The notes under the pieces: model-generated | Told to the model about the DNA's origin: nothing | Seen by the model: only the letters and a program-made list of their open reading frames with translations | Databases searched by the model: none | Made by a program: the position numbers and the translations under genes | Part shown: positions 1 to 8,410 of the stretch, piece after piece | Numbering within the stretch: the first letter of the stretch is position 1 | Layout of the letters: the number at the start of each line of letters is the position of its first letter | Assembly (NCBI GenBank): GCA_963711215.1 | Contig: CAVQDH010000007.1 | Span: 62,001 to 126,000, forward strand | Direction of reading: 5' to 3' | DNA: 64,000 bases | DNA from: WHUA01 sp963711215 | Lineage (GTDB): Bacteria > Pseudomonadota > Alphaproteobacteria > UBA8366

Positions 1-2
1 AC

Positions 3-371
3 ATCTACGCCGACGTTTCGGAATTCTTTTTCGCGCGCGACTATCTGAGCGAGAAGGGATACCGCCTCTGCATCGACGGCGTGACCCATCACAGCCTGCC
101 GCTGGTCGACCGCAAGGCGCTGGGAACCGACCTGATAAAGGTCCTGTGGAGCCCGGCCTTCATCGACGAATCGCCGGACGAAGGAAAGCGCGAGAAATTT
201 CAGGAAGCGATCGAGCGATGCGGCAAATCGCGGGTCGTCCTGGCGCATTGCGACAGCCCGGACGCGGTCCGGTTCGGCCACCAGATGGGCATCACCATGT
301 TCCAGGGCCGCTTCCTGGATTCGCTCATGCAGGAAGAGATGCGCTTCGGGATGACGAGCTTCACGCTCTGA
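3..371 (+). CDS. EAL-domain protein, C-terminal part (5' truncated)
   Basis: The reading frame is open from base 3 and the true start lies left of the window. About 122 residues are visible. The ending, with LAHCDSPDAVRFGHQMGI followed by FQGRFLD, resembles the last strand-helix of EAL domains, where a late motif (VVAEGVET...LG...QG) closes the TIM-barrel of cyclic-di-GMP phosphodiesterases. The catalytic EAL, DDFG and related residues would lie upstream and cannot be checked, so enzymatic activity is not claimed. It ends 27 bases before the converging regA gene. The family call is an inference from a short C-terminal segment. Confidence 0.55.
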   Translation: MYADVSEFFFARDYLSEKGYRLCIDGVTHHSLPLVDRKALGTDLIKVLWSPAFIDESPDEGKREKFQEAIERCGKSRVVLAHCDSPDAVRFGHQMGITMFQGRFLDSLMQEEMRFGMTSFTL

Positions 372-398
372 GGCGCGTCGCCGAAATCCGTCGGAGCC

Positions 399-953
399 TC
401 ATCCCCGCGGGGCGTGCTTGTTCAGAATCCGCTGCAGCGTACGACGGTGCATCTTGAGCCGGCGGGCTGTCTCGGAGACGTTCCGGTCGCATTGCTCGAA
501 CACACGCTGAATATGTTCCCAGCGAACGCGGTCGGCCGACATCGGCTCTTCCGGCGGCGGCGGCAGCGGCCGCTCGGTTTCCAGCAACGCCGCGGCGACG
601 GTGTCCGCATCGACCGGCTTGGTCAGGTAATCCACGGCGCCGGCTTTGATCGCCCGGACGGCGGTCGCGATATTGCCGTATCCGGTCAGGATCACGATGC
701 GGATATCCGACCGCGCGGCGCGCAGCGCCTGCACCACCTCCATGCCGTTGCCGTCCTCCAGCCGCAGATCGACCACCGCATAGGCTGGCGGATTGTCACT
801 GCCGAGCTCGATCCCTTCGGCCACGCTGGCGGCAACGACCGTGGCAAAGCCACGCTGTTCCATGGCGCGGGCCAGCCGGTTGCGGAGCGGCGCATCATCG
901 TCGACGATCAGCACGCGTCGGTCTCCGGTGACCGACCCGGAAAGTTCCTGCAT
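399..953 (-). CDS. regA: Response regulator RegA/ActR/PrrA
   Basis: A 184-residue cytoplasmic response regulator with a small Fis-type DNA-binding domain. The receiver domain shows the acidic cluster Asp18-Asp20, the phospho-acceptor Asp62 in VVDLRL, the Thr of ILTGYG and Lys112 in LTKP. A proline-rich linker (PLPPPPEEP) precedes the helix-turn-helix NVSETARRLKMHRRTLQRIL near the C terminus, the hallmark of RegA/ActR/PrrA. The ATG at 953 is preferred over an upstream in-frame start at 989: AAGGGA stands about 6 bases before it and it clears the regB stop by 16 bases. It is the partner of the upstream kinase gene. In other alphaproteobacteria this pair controls respiration, photosynthesis, carbon and nitrogen fixation genes in response to redox state. 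Confidence 0.93.
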   Translation of the reverse strand: MQELSGSVTGDRRVLIVDDDAPLRNRLARAMEQRGFATVVAASVAEGIELGSDNPPAYAVVDLRLEDGNGMEVVQALRAARSDIRIVILTGYGNIATAVRAIKAGAVDYLTKPVDADTVAAALLETERPLPPPPEEPMSADRVRWEHIQRVFEQCDRNVSETARRLKMHRRTLQRILNKHAPRG

Positions 954-969
954 TCGCGTTCCCTTGCTC

Positions 970-2301
970 TCAGTCTCCCAGAAAGGCATTTTCCCGCTCT
1001 AAAATAGCTCTAGGCCAGCGAATCACAACCTCTGCGCCGCCCTCGGGGCGGTTGGCGAAGAAAAGCTCTGCGCCCAGCCGGGCCAGCAGCGTCTGAGCGA
1101 TGAAGATGCCCAGCCCCATATGCCCGCTGTCATCCGCCCGGGTCGAAATGAACGGCTCGCCGACCGCCGCCAATACCGCCGGCGGAAAGCCGGGCCCGTC
1201 ATCCTGGACGGCAATCACGATGAAGCGGTCGTCCCAGCGCAAGCCGACCGTCACGCAGCTGCGGGCGAATTGGGCGGCGTTCTGGATCAAGGTGCCGAGG
1301 CCGCTGAGGATCTCGGAGCTGCGGAATAGGACCGGCTCTTCGCCCGTCACGTCGTCCTCGATGATGATATCGATCTCGACCGGCGTACCCAGGTAGGGCT
1401 CGGCCGCCGCCTCGACGAGCTGCGACAGGGGCAGGCGGTCGAAGGGCTCCCGGCTGCGCTCTTCCGGCGTCCGGGCGATCCCGGCGAGGATGTCCCGGCA
1501 GCGGTCCGACTGGCTGAGCAGAAGCTCGACATCCTCGGTAAGCGGGCTGCCGGCCGGCAGCTCGCGCGACAGCTCCTTGGCGACCACCGCGATGGTGGCC
1601 AGCGGCGACCCCAGCTCATGCGCCGCCGCCGCGGCGAGCCCGCCCAGCGCGGACAGCCGCTGCTGGCGCGCCAGCAGGGTATGCGTCGCCGCCAGAGCGT
1701 CCGACATGCGCCGCGCCTCCTCGGCCACGGACCACACATAGGTGGAGATGAAGACCGACGCCACGGCCAGCGAGGTCCAGATCCCAAGGACATAGACCGC
1801 GGGAAGCTGCAGCGGCTCCGGCCACCAGGGCAATGTCGAGCGCACGACGGCAAGGGCGCTGATGCTCGCCACGGCAAGCAAGGTCAGCCCGATCGTGGCC
1901 GCCCGCGACAGGATGGTGGCGGAAACCATGACCGGGGCGATGATCAGGATCGCGAAGGGGTTCTGCAGGCCGCCGGTCAGGTAGAGCAGGGCGGCCAGCT
2001 GCAGCACGTCGAAGCCCAGCAGCAGTACGGTCGCGCGGTCGTCCAGCCGTGACGAGGCGATGCGGCGGAGCGACAGGATCAGGTTCGACAGCGCCAGCGT
2101 TCCGATCACCGACAGGCAGAGCAGAACCGACAGGTGAAAGCCCAGGCCGAAATGCACGATGAGCACGGTGATGGTCTGCCCCATCACCGCGATCCAGCGG
2201 ATCAGGATGAGGGTGCGCAGGCGCAGCCGGCCGCGCCGGGTGACCCCCGGCAGCGCCACCGAGCGCGGGCCGAAGGCCCCATTGACGGAATTCGTCGTCA
2301 T
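970..2301 (-). CDS. regB: Redox sensor histidine kinase RegB/ActS/PrrB
   Basis: A membrane sensor kinase with about six predicted N-terminal transmembrane segments and a C-terminal kinase core. Counting from the ATG at 2301, the quinone-sensing motif GGLQNPF is at about residues 110-116. The phosphorylated His228 lies in AAHELGSPLATI. A cysteine in SDRCRDIL (about residue 268) matches the redox-active cysteine of Rhodobacter RegB. The N box (LIQNAAQFA) and G boxes (DDGPGFP, MGLGIF) are intact. The start is uncertain: in-frame ATGs lie at 2328 and 2301 and a TTG at 2361, none with a convincing Shine-Dalgarno. It is transcribed divergently from an ABC transporter and directly upstream of regA, the normal order. 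Confidence 0.92.
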   Translation of the reverse strand: MTTNSVNGAFGPRSVALPGVTRRGRLRLRTLILIRWIAVMGQTITVLIVHFGLGFHLSVLLCLSVIGTLALSNLILSLRRIASSRLDDRATVLLLGFDVLQLAALLYLTGGLQNPFAILIIAPVMVSATILSRAATIGLTLLAVASISALAVVRSTLPWWPEPLQLPAVYVLGIWTSLAVASVFISTYVWSVAEEARRMSDALAATHTLLARQQRLSALGGLAAAAAHELGSPLATIAVVAKELSRELPAGSPLTEDVELLLSQSDRCRDILAGIARTPEERSREPFDRLPLSQLVEAAAEPYLGTPVEIDIIIEDDVTGEEPVLFRSSEILSGLGTLIQNAAQFARSCVTVGLRWDDRFIVIAVQDDGPGFPPAVLAAVGEPFISTRADDSGHMGLGIFIAQTLLARLGAELFFANRPEGGAEVVIRWPRAILERENAFLGD

Positions 2302-2399
2302 CGCGCTAAGGCAGCACGCGCCGTCCATCGGCGCAAGCCCAACCGTCGGAAAGGCCTGCAACCCTTGCCATTCCAGCCGGCCCAGTCCATATAGCGCCG

Positions 2400-3164
2400 G
2401 TGCTGCACCCGCTACCGGTCATCGACGTTCGTAACCTTACCCGGCGCTTCGGCAAGGTCGTCGCCGTCGATAACGTCAGCTTTTCCGTCCCCCCGGGCAG
2501 CGTCACCGGCCTGCTCGGCGCCAACGGAGCCGGCAAGACGACGACGATCGCGATGTTGCTGGGGCTGCTGCTGCCGACCTCCGGGACGATAACCGTGCTC
2601 GGCGAGGACATGCTGCGCCATCGCTACCGGGTGCTCGGGCGGATGAATTTCTCCTCGCCCTATTTCGACCTGCCGCAGCGTCTGACGGTCCGCCAGAATC
2701 TCACGGTCTACGCCCGGCTCTATGGCGTGCGCCGGGTTGGCGAGCGGCTCGGCACCCTGGCCGGCGAGCTGGACCTGGAGCCGCTGATGGACCGCTCCTT
2801 CCGCGGCCTTTCCGCCGGGCAGAAGACCCGGGTCCTGATGGCGAAAGCCATGATCAACGAGCCGGAGCTGCTGCTGCTCGACGAGCCGACGGCCAGCCTG
2901 GACCCGGAATCCGCGGACCGCATCCGAGGCTATCTCGAGCGCTTTCGCGACCGGACCGGCGGGACGATCCTCATGGCGAGCCACAACATGCCCGAGGTCG
3001 AGCGCCTGTGCGATCATGTTCTGATCATGCAGCGCGGCCGCATCGTCGATCGCGGGGCGCCCGCCGACCTCGTCGCCAAACACGGCCGCCAGACGCTCGA
3101 GCAGGTATTCCTCGACATCGCGCGCGCCGATGCCGCGCGCCAGACGCCGGGAGCCGCCGCATGA
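2400..3164 (+). CDS. ABC-2 type transporter, ATP-binding subunit
   Basis: A 254-residue ATPase with all nucleotide-binding motifs: Walker A GANGAGKTT at about residue 39, signature LSAGQKTRV, Walker B LLLLDEPTA and the switch histidine in MASHNMPEVE. The RxNFSSPYFDLP stretch between Walker A and the signature is typical of ABC-2 exporters, not importers. It begins with GTG just 99 bases from the regB start, so the two are divergent. The permease gene follows after 24 bases in the same frame. The substrate cannot be deduced. ABC-2 systems of this size export polysaccharides, drugs or small molecules. Confidence 0.88.
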   Translation: MLHPLPVIDVRNLTRRFGKVVAVDNVSFSVPPGSVTGLLGANGAGKTTTIAMLLGLLLPTSGTITVLGEDMLRHRYRVLGRMNFSSPYFDLPQRLTVRQNLTVYARLYGVRRVGERLGTLAGELDLEPLMDRSFRGLSAGQKTRVLMAKAMINEPELLLLDEPTASLDPESADRIRGYLERFRDRTGGTILMASHNMPEVERLCDHVLIMQRGRIVDRGAPADLVAKHGRQTLEQVFLDIARADAARQTPGAAA

Positions 3165-3188
3165 GCGCCGAGCCTGCGCCCCGCCGAT

Positions 3189-3995
3189 ATGTGGAGCGGC
3201 GGCTTCTCGCTGCGCCGCGTTTCCGCGCTGGTCCTGCGCTACGGCTACCTGTTGATGGGATCCTGGGCCCGGCTGCTGGAGCTCGCCTACTGGCCGAGCG
3301 TGCAGATCGTTCTATGGGGATTCATCGCCAAGAATTTCGCCGGCCAGACGACGGGCGCCGCCGGGATCGCCGGCGCGCTGCTCGCCGCGGTCCTGTTGTG
3401 GGACATCCTGTTCCGGGGCCAGCTCGGCTATACCGTCTCGTTCCTCGAGGAGCTGTGGTCGCGCAACCTGGGCCAGCTCTTCATCAGTCCCCTGCGCCCC
3501 TACGAGATGGTCCTGTCGCTCACCATGATCAGCCTGATCCGGGCCTTGATCGGGGTCTGTCCGGCCGTCGTGATCGCCATCCCGCTTTACGGCTTTTCGC
3601 TGTTCGACCTCGGCCTGCCGCTGGTCGGATTCTTCGCCAACCTGATGGTCACGGGATGGGCGCTCGGCCTGTTCGTGACCGCGCTGCTGCTCCGCGTCGG
3701 GCTCGGCGCCGAAAGCGTCGCCTGGATGGCGCTCTTCCTGATCGCCCCGGTCAGCGCCATCTACTATCCCGTCCACGTGCTGCCGGCGTGGCTGCAATGG
3801 GTCGCCTGGTCGCTCCCGCCCGCCTATGTCTTCGAGGGAATGCGGGCGATCCTGTTCCACGGCGTCTTCCGCGGCGACCTGCTCATCGGTGCGATGTTGC
3901 TGAACGTGCTGTATTTCGTCTTGGGCGGGCTCACCTTCACCCTGAGCTTCCGGATGGCGCGGCGGCAGGGCTACCTGCATCAGTTGGGCGAGTAG
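3189..3995 (+). CDS. ABC-2 type transporter, permease subunit
   Basis: A 268-residue integral membrane protein with about six hydrophobic helices, the usual ABC-2 permease length. It ends in a hydrophobic helix followed by a short basic tail. It pairs with the ATPase gene just upstream. The ATG at 3189 is the first usable start in this frame. Another ATG at 3161, overlapping the ATPase stop as ATGA, opens a different frame that would encode an MSAEPAPRR-type leader and needs a one-base shift to join the permease. The real protein may therefore start at 3161 if a base is wrong here. The gene is convergent with the CobT-like gene, ending 3 bases from it. Confidence 0.85.
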   Translation: MWSGGFSLRRVSALVLRYGYLLMGSWARLLELAYWPSVQIVLWGFIAKNFAGQTTGAAGIAGALLAAVLLWDILFRGQLGYTVSFLEELWSRNLGQLFISPLRPYEMVLSLTMISLIRALIGVCPAVVIAIPLYGFSLFDLGLPLVGFFANLMVTGWALGLFVTALLLRVGLGAESVAWMALFLIAPVSAIYYPVHVLPAWLQWVAWSLPPAYVFEGMRAILFHGVFRGDLLIGAMLLNVLYFVLGGLTFTLSFRMARRQGYLHQLGE

Positions 3996-3998
3996 CCG

Positions 3999-4846
3999 TC
4001 AGGCGCCGCCTTCCGGACGCGCCAGCGCGCCGCGCAACAGGCCGAGGACGAGAAGCGCCGCGCTGCCGTCGTCCGCAGTGACGCCGAGATCGATCACGGA
4101 CGCCTTGCCGAGCCGTTCCTGCAGATCCCGGAACGCGCCGCCGGGCGCTTGCTGCGCCAGCACGCAGTGGTCGAGTGCGGACCCGTCGAGCCGATGGAGC
4201 GCCGCGGCGGCGGCCAGCGCGCCGAAGCCGTCGAGGATCACCGGCACGCGGGCCATGCGCGCCGCCGTCACGGCTCCCGCCAGCGCGGCAAGGGCGTGGC
4301 CGCCGTGCCGGGCCAGCGCGGCGAGCGGTGCTCCGCCCCCGCCCCCGTCTCGACATCGGTGAACAAAGCTTGCGAAAGAGCGGCGGCGGCCTGCGCCACG
4401 CCTGGCCCGGCGGCGGCAAGGCACAGCAGGTCGAGGCCTTCCTCGACGGCCGTCATGCCGTAGGCCATGGCCGCGGCGCATTGTTTCTGGGTCAATCCGT
4501 CGGCATCCGCGCCGCCGGCCGGCGCGTCGAGCGCCATCTCATAGACCCGGAGCTCCGCATCGTAGGCGCGGCAGAGCGCGCTCACCCGCGCCCGTCCCGT
4601 CCGCAACGTATCGAGCGCGTCCGCCTCTTCGGCATCGCCGCCCTGCGTCCACCGGCCGAGGAAAACCGCGGCGCGCGGCCGTTCCAGCCGGGGCAGGCAA
4701 CGGCCCTGCCCGGCGCCCATCCAGGCCGCAAGCCCATCGAGCAGCCCGAGCGACCCGCCTTTCGGCGCGCCGTCGCTGCCCCAACGGGGAAGGGCTTCAA
4801 TCAGCGCACGGATTTCCCCGAGCGATGGATCGAGCTTGTCGGTCAT
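3999..4846 (-). CDS. cobT: CobT-like phosphoribosyltransferase (frameshifted)
   Basis: Two overlapping frames together give about 280 residues resembling nicotinate-nucleotide:dimethylbenzimidazole phosphoribosyltransferase, which makes the lower ligand nucleotide of cobalamin. The N-terminal frame runs from 4846 (LDGLAAWMGAGQGRC, EEGLDLLCLAAAG). The C-terminal frame ends at 3999 (VPVILDGFGALAAAAALH, VIDLGVTADDGSAAL). The switch falls in a G-rich run near 4330-4350 that reads as one missing base. Even repaired, the protein is shorter than the usual ~340-350 residues. The family GDHG loop is not recognisable and the late Gly-Glu-Gly motif carrying the catalytic glutamate reads Asp-Asp-Gly. It may be a divergent paralogue, not the main CobT. 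The divergent CobC-like phosphatase next door supports a cobamide link. Confidence 0.7.
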
Positions 4847-4996
4847 CCGTCTCTATCTTCGTCGATGTCGCGGCAGCGGTATCGCCCGTGCGCCGTATGG
4901 CCGTCAACAAACTATCACATGCCGGCCGCTTGGCCCCGCTTCGGCCTGGAACTATAAGAAGGGCAGTCCGTTCCCCCTGTCCGAGTGAAACCGACC

Positions 4997-5617
4997 ATGA
5001 CCGAAACCCGCTGGTGGTGGATCCGCCACGCCCCCGTGATCCAGAGCGAGAACCGGATCTACGGCCAGACCGACCTGCCGGCCGACTGTTCGAACGCCGC
5101 CTTGTTCGGCGCCCTCGCCAAGACGCTTCCGCGAAACGCGGTGCTGGTCACCAGCGATCTGCAGCGCGCGGTCCAGACCGCGGCCGCGATTGCCGGCGCA
5201 GGCCTCGAATTGCCGCAGGGGATCCTGGAGCCCGCGTTGCGGGAACAGCATTTCGGCGATTGGCAGGGCGAGATGCGCGAGGAATTCATCGCGCGCCGCG
5301 GCGGCCATATCCGAGGGTTCTGGCTGGCGGCGGCGGACGAGCGGGCGCCCAATGGCGAAAGCTTCGTGGACCTCGTCGGCCGGGTCATCCCGGCGGTCGA
5401 GCGCTATACCAGGGATCACGGCGGAAAGGACATCGTTTGCGTCGCGCATGGCGGAACGATCAAGGCGGCGCTGGCGCATGCGCTTCAGCTCGATTACGAG
5501 CGGGCGCTGGCCTTCTCGCTCGCCAACTGCTCGCTCACCCGGCTCGACCATATCGTGCAGGCGGACGGCACGGACCGGTGGCGCGTCGGCATGGTGAACT
5601 GGTCGCCGCAGCTCTAG
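4997..5617 (+). CDS. Histidine phosphatase family protein (CobC/phosphoglycerate mutase-like)
   Basis: A 206-residue histidine phosphatase. The nucleophile motif RHAPV is at residues 10-14 (RHA in place of the commoner RHG), followed by the second Arg in SDLQRAVQTA, the Glu-Pro acid/base region (LEPALREQHFGDWQG) and the distal His in VAHGGTIKAAL. Members beside cobT are often alpha-ribazole phosphatases acting in the last steps of cobalamin nucleotide-loop assembly. That role is inferred from the divergent CobT-like neighbour. An in-frame GTG at 4985 is an alternative start, but the ATG at 4997 places the catalytic motif at the usual distance from the N terminus. Confidence 0.8.
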   Translation: MTETRWWWIRHAPVIQSENRIYGQTDLPADCSNAALFGALAKTLPRNAVLVTSDLQRAVQTAAAIAGAGLELPQGILEPALREQHFGDWQGEMREEFIARRGGHIRGFWLAAADERAPNGESFVDLVGRVIPAVERYTRDHGGKDIVCVAHGGTIKAALAHALQLDYERALAFSLANCSLTRLDHIVQADGTDRWRVGMVNWSPQL

Positions 5618-5656
5618 CCGCTGGAACCGCGCCGGACCGGCTGTTAGGCTCGCGTC

Positions 5657-6197
5657 ATGGACGATGTCGACATGGCGCGCTCGCCGATCGTTTTGATCAT
5701 CGCGGCCGGTGCCGCGCTTCTGCTGTTCTATCTTCTCTTCCGGTCGAGCCGGAAAGCCGCCGACCAGACGTCCTCCCTGCGCCGAAACATCAGCTATGAG
5801 TGCGTCACGACGCCGATCGTCAAGGCGGACGCCACGCTCCGCGGGAAGTTCCCGGCGCTTGCCGCCCTCGCCTCCGAAGACGGCGTCGAGCTGGTCCGCT
5901 TCGGCCTGTTCAATTGGAGCGAGAGCGATCTCATGGACAGCCAGATCACGGAGCCGTTCGCAGCGCGATTTCGCCGCGGGCAGCGAGGTGCTTTCGGCGG
6001 AGCTGGGCGAGACAATCAAGGCCGACATCACGCTTCCCGACTCGCCCACGGTCGCCGGCCGCAGCGTCGTCTTCCCCAAGTTCGGGATCCCGGCGCACGG
6101 CACGGTGATCTTCAACATCATCGTGCGCGGAAGGGGCCACCTGGAGGCCGTCGCCGGCAGCGTCGAGGGCCGGGGGCCGATCCGCCGGCTTGGTTGA
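5657..6197 (+). CDS. Membrane-anchored protein of unknown function (frameshifted)
   Basis: No family was recognised. The N-terminal frame has a short leader (MDDVDMARSP), one strong transmembrane helix at about residues 9-27 and a basic stop-transfer, then a domain containing FGLFNWSESDLMDSQI. From about 5960 the sensible coding frame moves by one base and continues with DFAAGSEVLSAELGE, a strand-rich stretch and FGIPAHGTVIFNIIVRG, ending at 6197. Removing one G near 5958 joins the two parts into about 179 residues. The C-terminal part looks like a soluble beta-rich domain, probably periplasmic. It follows the phosphatase gene by 39 bases on the same strand, so they may be cotranscribed. Confidence 0.5.
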
Positions 6198-6377
6198 GTT
6201 GCGAAGTCGGATTCGGCGGCCGCTCCCGCCTTGCCGGCGCGCATGCCGGGCGGCATTCGGGGAACATTCTCCTGCCGCAGACGTTATCGGCAGACGAACC
6301 GGGCCCTGTGGACATTTCGTGCCTATTGTGATTCGCTCATCCGGCCAGCACCAACCTTAAACCACGGGAGTTACCCG

Positions 6378-7064
6378 ATGTACCGAGCTTTCGTTCGCCT
6401 TTGCCTGTTCGTCGCATTGGCAGCTTCCGTTTCGACGGCGCCGGCATTCGCCGGAACGGACCAGGAAGGCCTCGTCGACAAGGCGCGCATCACGGTGCAA
6501 GGTTTCGCGCGGGATCAGGAAGTCGGCCCGACGGTTAAGAAGCTGCTCAAATCCGCCAAGGCGGTCGTGGTCTTTCCGTCGGTCCTCAAAGGCGCGTTCT
6601 TCGTCGGCGCCGAGGGCGGCAGCGGCGTGCTCCTCGCCAAGGGCGAAGGCGGCAAATGGAGCTACCCGGCCTTCTATACGCTCGGCGGCGCCAGCTTCGG
6701 CTTGCAGTTCGGCGGGCAATCCTCGGAAGTGATGCTGCTCATCATGACCAGCAAGGGGATCAACTCGGTCCTCAACAACGAGGTGAAGCTGGGCGCCGAC
6801 GTGAGCGCCGCGGTCGGGCCCGTCGGCGTCGGGGCGGAAGCGTCCACGACGACGAACCTGCACGCCGACATCTTCACTTTCTCCCGCAATGCCGGCGCCT
6901 ATATCGGCGCGAGCATCGAAGGCGCCGTGATCCATCCGCGGCGCGAATGGAACCACGATTACTACGGCAGCACCGCCGCCTCCCCGCAGGCGATCGTGCT
7001 GGAAGGGAAATACTTCAACCCGCAGGCGGACCAATTGCGTCAGGCGCTGTCCGCGCTCAATTGA
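6378..7064 (+). CDS. SYLF/YSC84-domain lipid-binding protein, secreted
   Basis: A 228-residue protein starting at an ATG with GGGAG seven bases upstream. A signal peptide spans about residues 1-25 and ends AFA. The mature part has the SYLF (Ysc84) layout: a helical start (LVDKARITVQGF), the KAVVVFPSVLKGAFFVGAEGG strand-loop, FYTLGGASFGLQFGGQSSEVMLLIM, and the long glycine-rich C-terminal barrel with the GADVSAAVGPVGVGAEA segment. In eukaryotes this domain binds phosphoinositides. Bacterial members are exported proteins whose role is poorly known. The gene stands alone between the membrane protein and the DUF429-like gene. Confidence 0.85.
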   Translation: MYRAFVRLCLFVALAASVSTAPAFAGTDQEGLVDKARITVQGFARDQEVGPTVKKLLKSAKAVVVFPSVLKGAFFVGAEGGSGVLLAKGEGGKWSYPAFYTLGGASFGLQFGGQSSEVMLLIMTSKGINSVLNNEVKLGADVSAAVGPVGVGAEASTTTNLHADIFTFSRNAGAYIGASIEGAVIHPRREWNHDYYGSTAASPQAIVLEGKYFNPQADQLRQALSALN

Positions 7065-7116
7065 CCGGGCCGCGCCGGCGGCACGGGCGGGCCCGGAAAA
7101 CCGCGGTGCATGGCCA

Positions 7117-8007
7117 ATGGCCCGGCTGTTCGACACCTATGTAATGGTGGATTGGAGCGCCGCCGGCCGGCCGCGGCTGGGGCGGGACAGCATCTGGTAT
7201 GCGGTCGTGGGCCGCGACGGAACGGGACAGCAACTCGCGGCGCTCGAGAATCCGCCGACGCGGGACCGCGCGGCGGCAGACCTGTCCGCCCGGCTCGCCG
7301 CCCTGCTGGACGCCGGCAAGCGCGTGCTGGCGGGGTTTGACTTCCCCTTCGGATTCCCCTGCGGGACGGCCGCAAGGCTCGGCTTCAAAGGACTTTCCTG
7401 GCGCCATATGTGGCAAGCCTTGAGCGACGGCCTGGAAGATGCGCCCGATAACCGGAACAATCGCTTCGACCTGGCCGAGAGGCTGAACGAACAGCTCAGC
7501 GGCGAGGCTTTCCCCTTCTGGGGCAACGTGCGCGAGGAGAATCGGCGCTGCCTGGTGCGGCGCGGCCGGCGGCCGCACGGCCCGACCGACCTTCGCGAGC
7601 GCCGCCTGTGCGACTTGTGCCTGCGCACGACTCAGCCGGTGTGGAAGCTCGCGGGCGCAGGCGCCGCCGGCAGCCAGGCGCTGACCGGGATACCGCGGGT
7701 CTGGCAGCTCCGGCGCGACCCGCGATTCGCCCTGAGAGCGCATATCTGGCCTTTCGAGACCGGACTGCGGTTCGACCCGCGTCCGCAGCTTCTGCTCGCC
7801 GAAATCTACCCCTCGCAGGTCGCCGCCCCCGCCATCGCCGGGAAGCCCAAGGATGCGGCGCAGGTCGTCGCGATGGCCCGGCATTTTTGCGCTTTGGACG
7901 ATGCGGGCGCGCTCGAAACGCTGTTCAGCGGCGGCAGGTTGCGCGGCGAAAACCGTCTTTGCATCGAACGGGAGGAAGGGTGGATCCTCGGTGCGCTTGC
8001 CACTTGA
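7117..8007 (+). CDS. Conserved hypothetical protein, DUF429-like RNase H fold
   Basis: A 296-residue soluble protein. The start VMVDWSAAG followed by SIWYAVVG, then NPPTR and LAGFDFPFGFP (about residues 70-81), is the pattern of DUF429-type proteins, which are thought to adopt an RNase H-like fold with conserved acidic residues (Asp12 and Asp75 here). The middle has a cysteine pair, LCDLCL, that could bind metal, and the C-terminal third carries LAEIYPSQ, also typical. The biochemical role is unknown. Some databases carry misleading cofactor-biosynthesis names for relatives, which I do not adopt. It overlaps no neighbour and precedes the small four-helix gene by 31 bases. Confidence 0.55.
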   Translation: MARLFDTYVMVDWSAAGRPRLGRDSIWYAVVGRDGTGQQLAALENPPTRDRAAADLSARLAALLDAGKRVLAGFDFPFGFPCGTAARLGFKGLSWRHMWQALSDGLEDAPDNRNNRFDLAERLNEQLSGEAFPFWGNVREENRRCLVRRGRRPHGPTDLRERRLCDLCLRTTQPVWKLAGAGAAGSQALTGIPRVWQLRRDPRFALRAHIWPFETGLRFDPRPQLLLAEIYPSQVAAPAIAGKPKDAAQVVAMARHFCALDDAGALETLFSGGRLRGENRLCIEREEGWILGALAT

Positions 8008-8038
8008 CACAATTCGGCAATCGTCAGATGACAGCGCC

Positions 8039-8386
8039 ATGAAAGACTTCCGCGATCTCGATGTTCTTCACGCCGCGCACGATCTCGTCGTCGAAGTTCA
8101 TGACATCAGCCAGTCCTTTCCGGACAACGAGCCCTTTGGCGTGACGACGGCGATCACGCAGGCCGCCCTGGCGATCCCGCGCAGCATCGTGATCGCCTGC
8201 GGGCGCGGATCGGACGCCGACTTGAAGCAGGGACTTGAGCACGCATCAGGATATGCCAGCGAGCTCGAATATCTCATGCTGCTCGCGAGCGAGGTCGGCA
8301 TCATCGACGACGAAACGCTCGAAGAGCTGGGGACGACCTTGAGCGAATTCAAAACGCGGCTTGCGGAAGAGCTCGGCGAGCTTTAA
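8039..8386 (+). CDS. Four helix bundle protein (S23 / 23S rRNA intervening-sequence family)
   Basis: A 115-residue all-helical protein. The motifs FRDLDVLHAAHDLVVEVHDI, GVTTAITQAALAIPRSIV, CGRGSDADL and the final YASELEYLMLLASEVG match the S23 family, named for proteins encoded in 23S rRNA intervening sequences. Relatives also occur as the Avd accessory protein of diversity-generating retroelements. Neither context applies: no rRNA, reverse transcriptase or template/variable repeat lies nearby, so this is a stand-alone chromosomal member. The pentameric helical bundle fold is known for the family; the function here is unknown. It ends 24 bases before the converging ankyrin gene. Confidence 0.85.
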   Translation: MKDFRDLDVLHAAHDLVVEVHDISQSFPDNEPFGVTTAITQAALAIPRSIVIACGRGSDADLKQGLEHASGYASELEYLMLLASEVGIIDDETLEELGTTLSEFKTRLAEELGEL

Positions 8387-8410
8387 GCCGCCGATCCTGC
8401 TTTTCAGCCC

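Noticed and set aside
8039..8386. Diversity-generating retroelement (Avd-like protein)
   Set aside because: No reverse transcriptase and no template/variable repeat pair were seen nearby.
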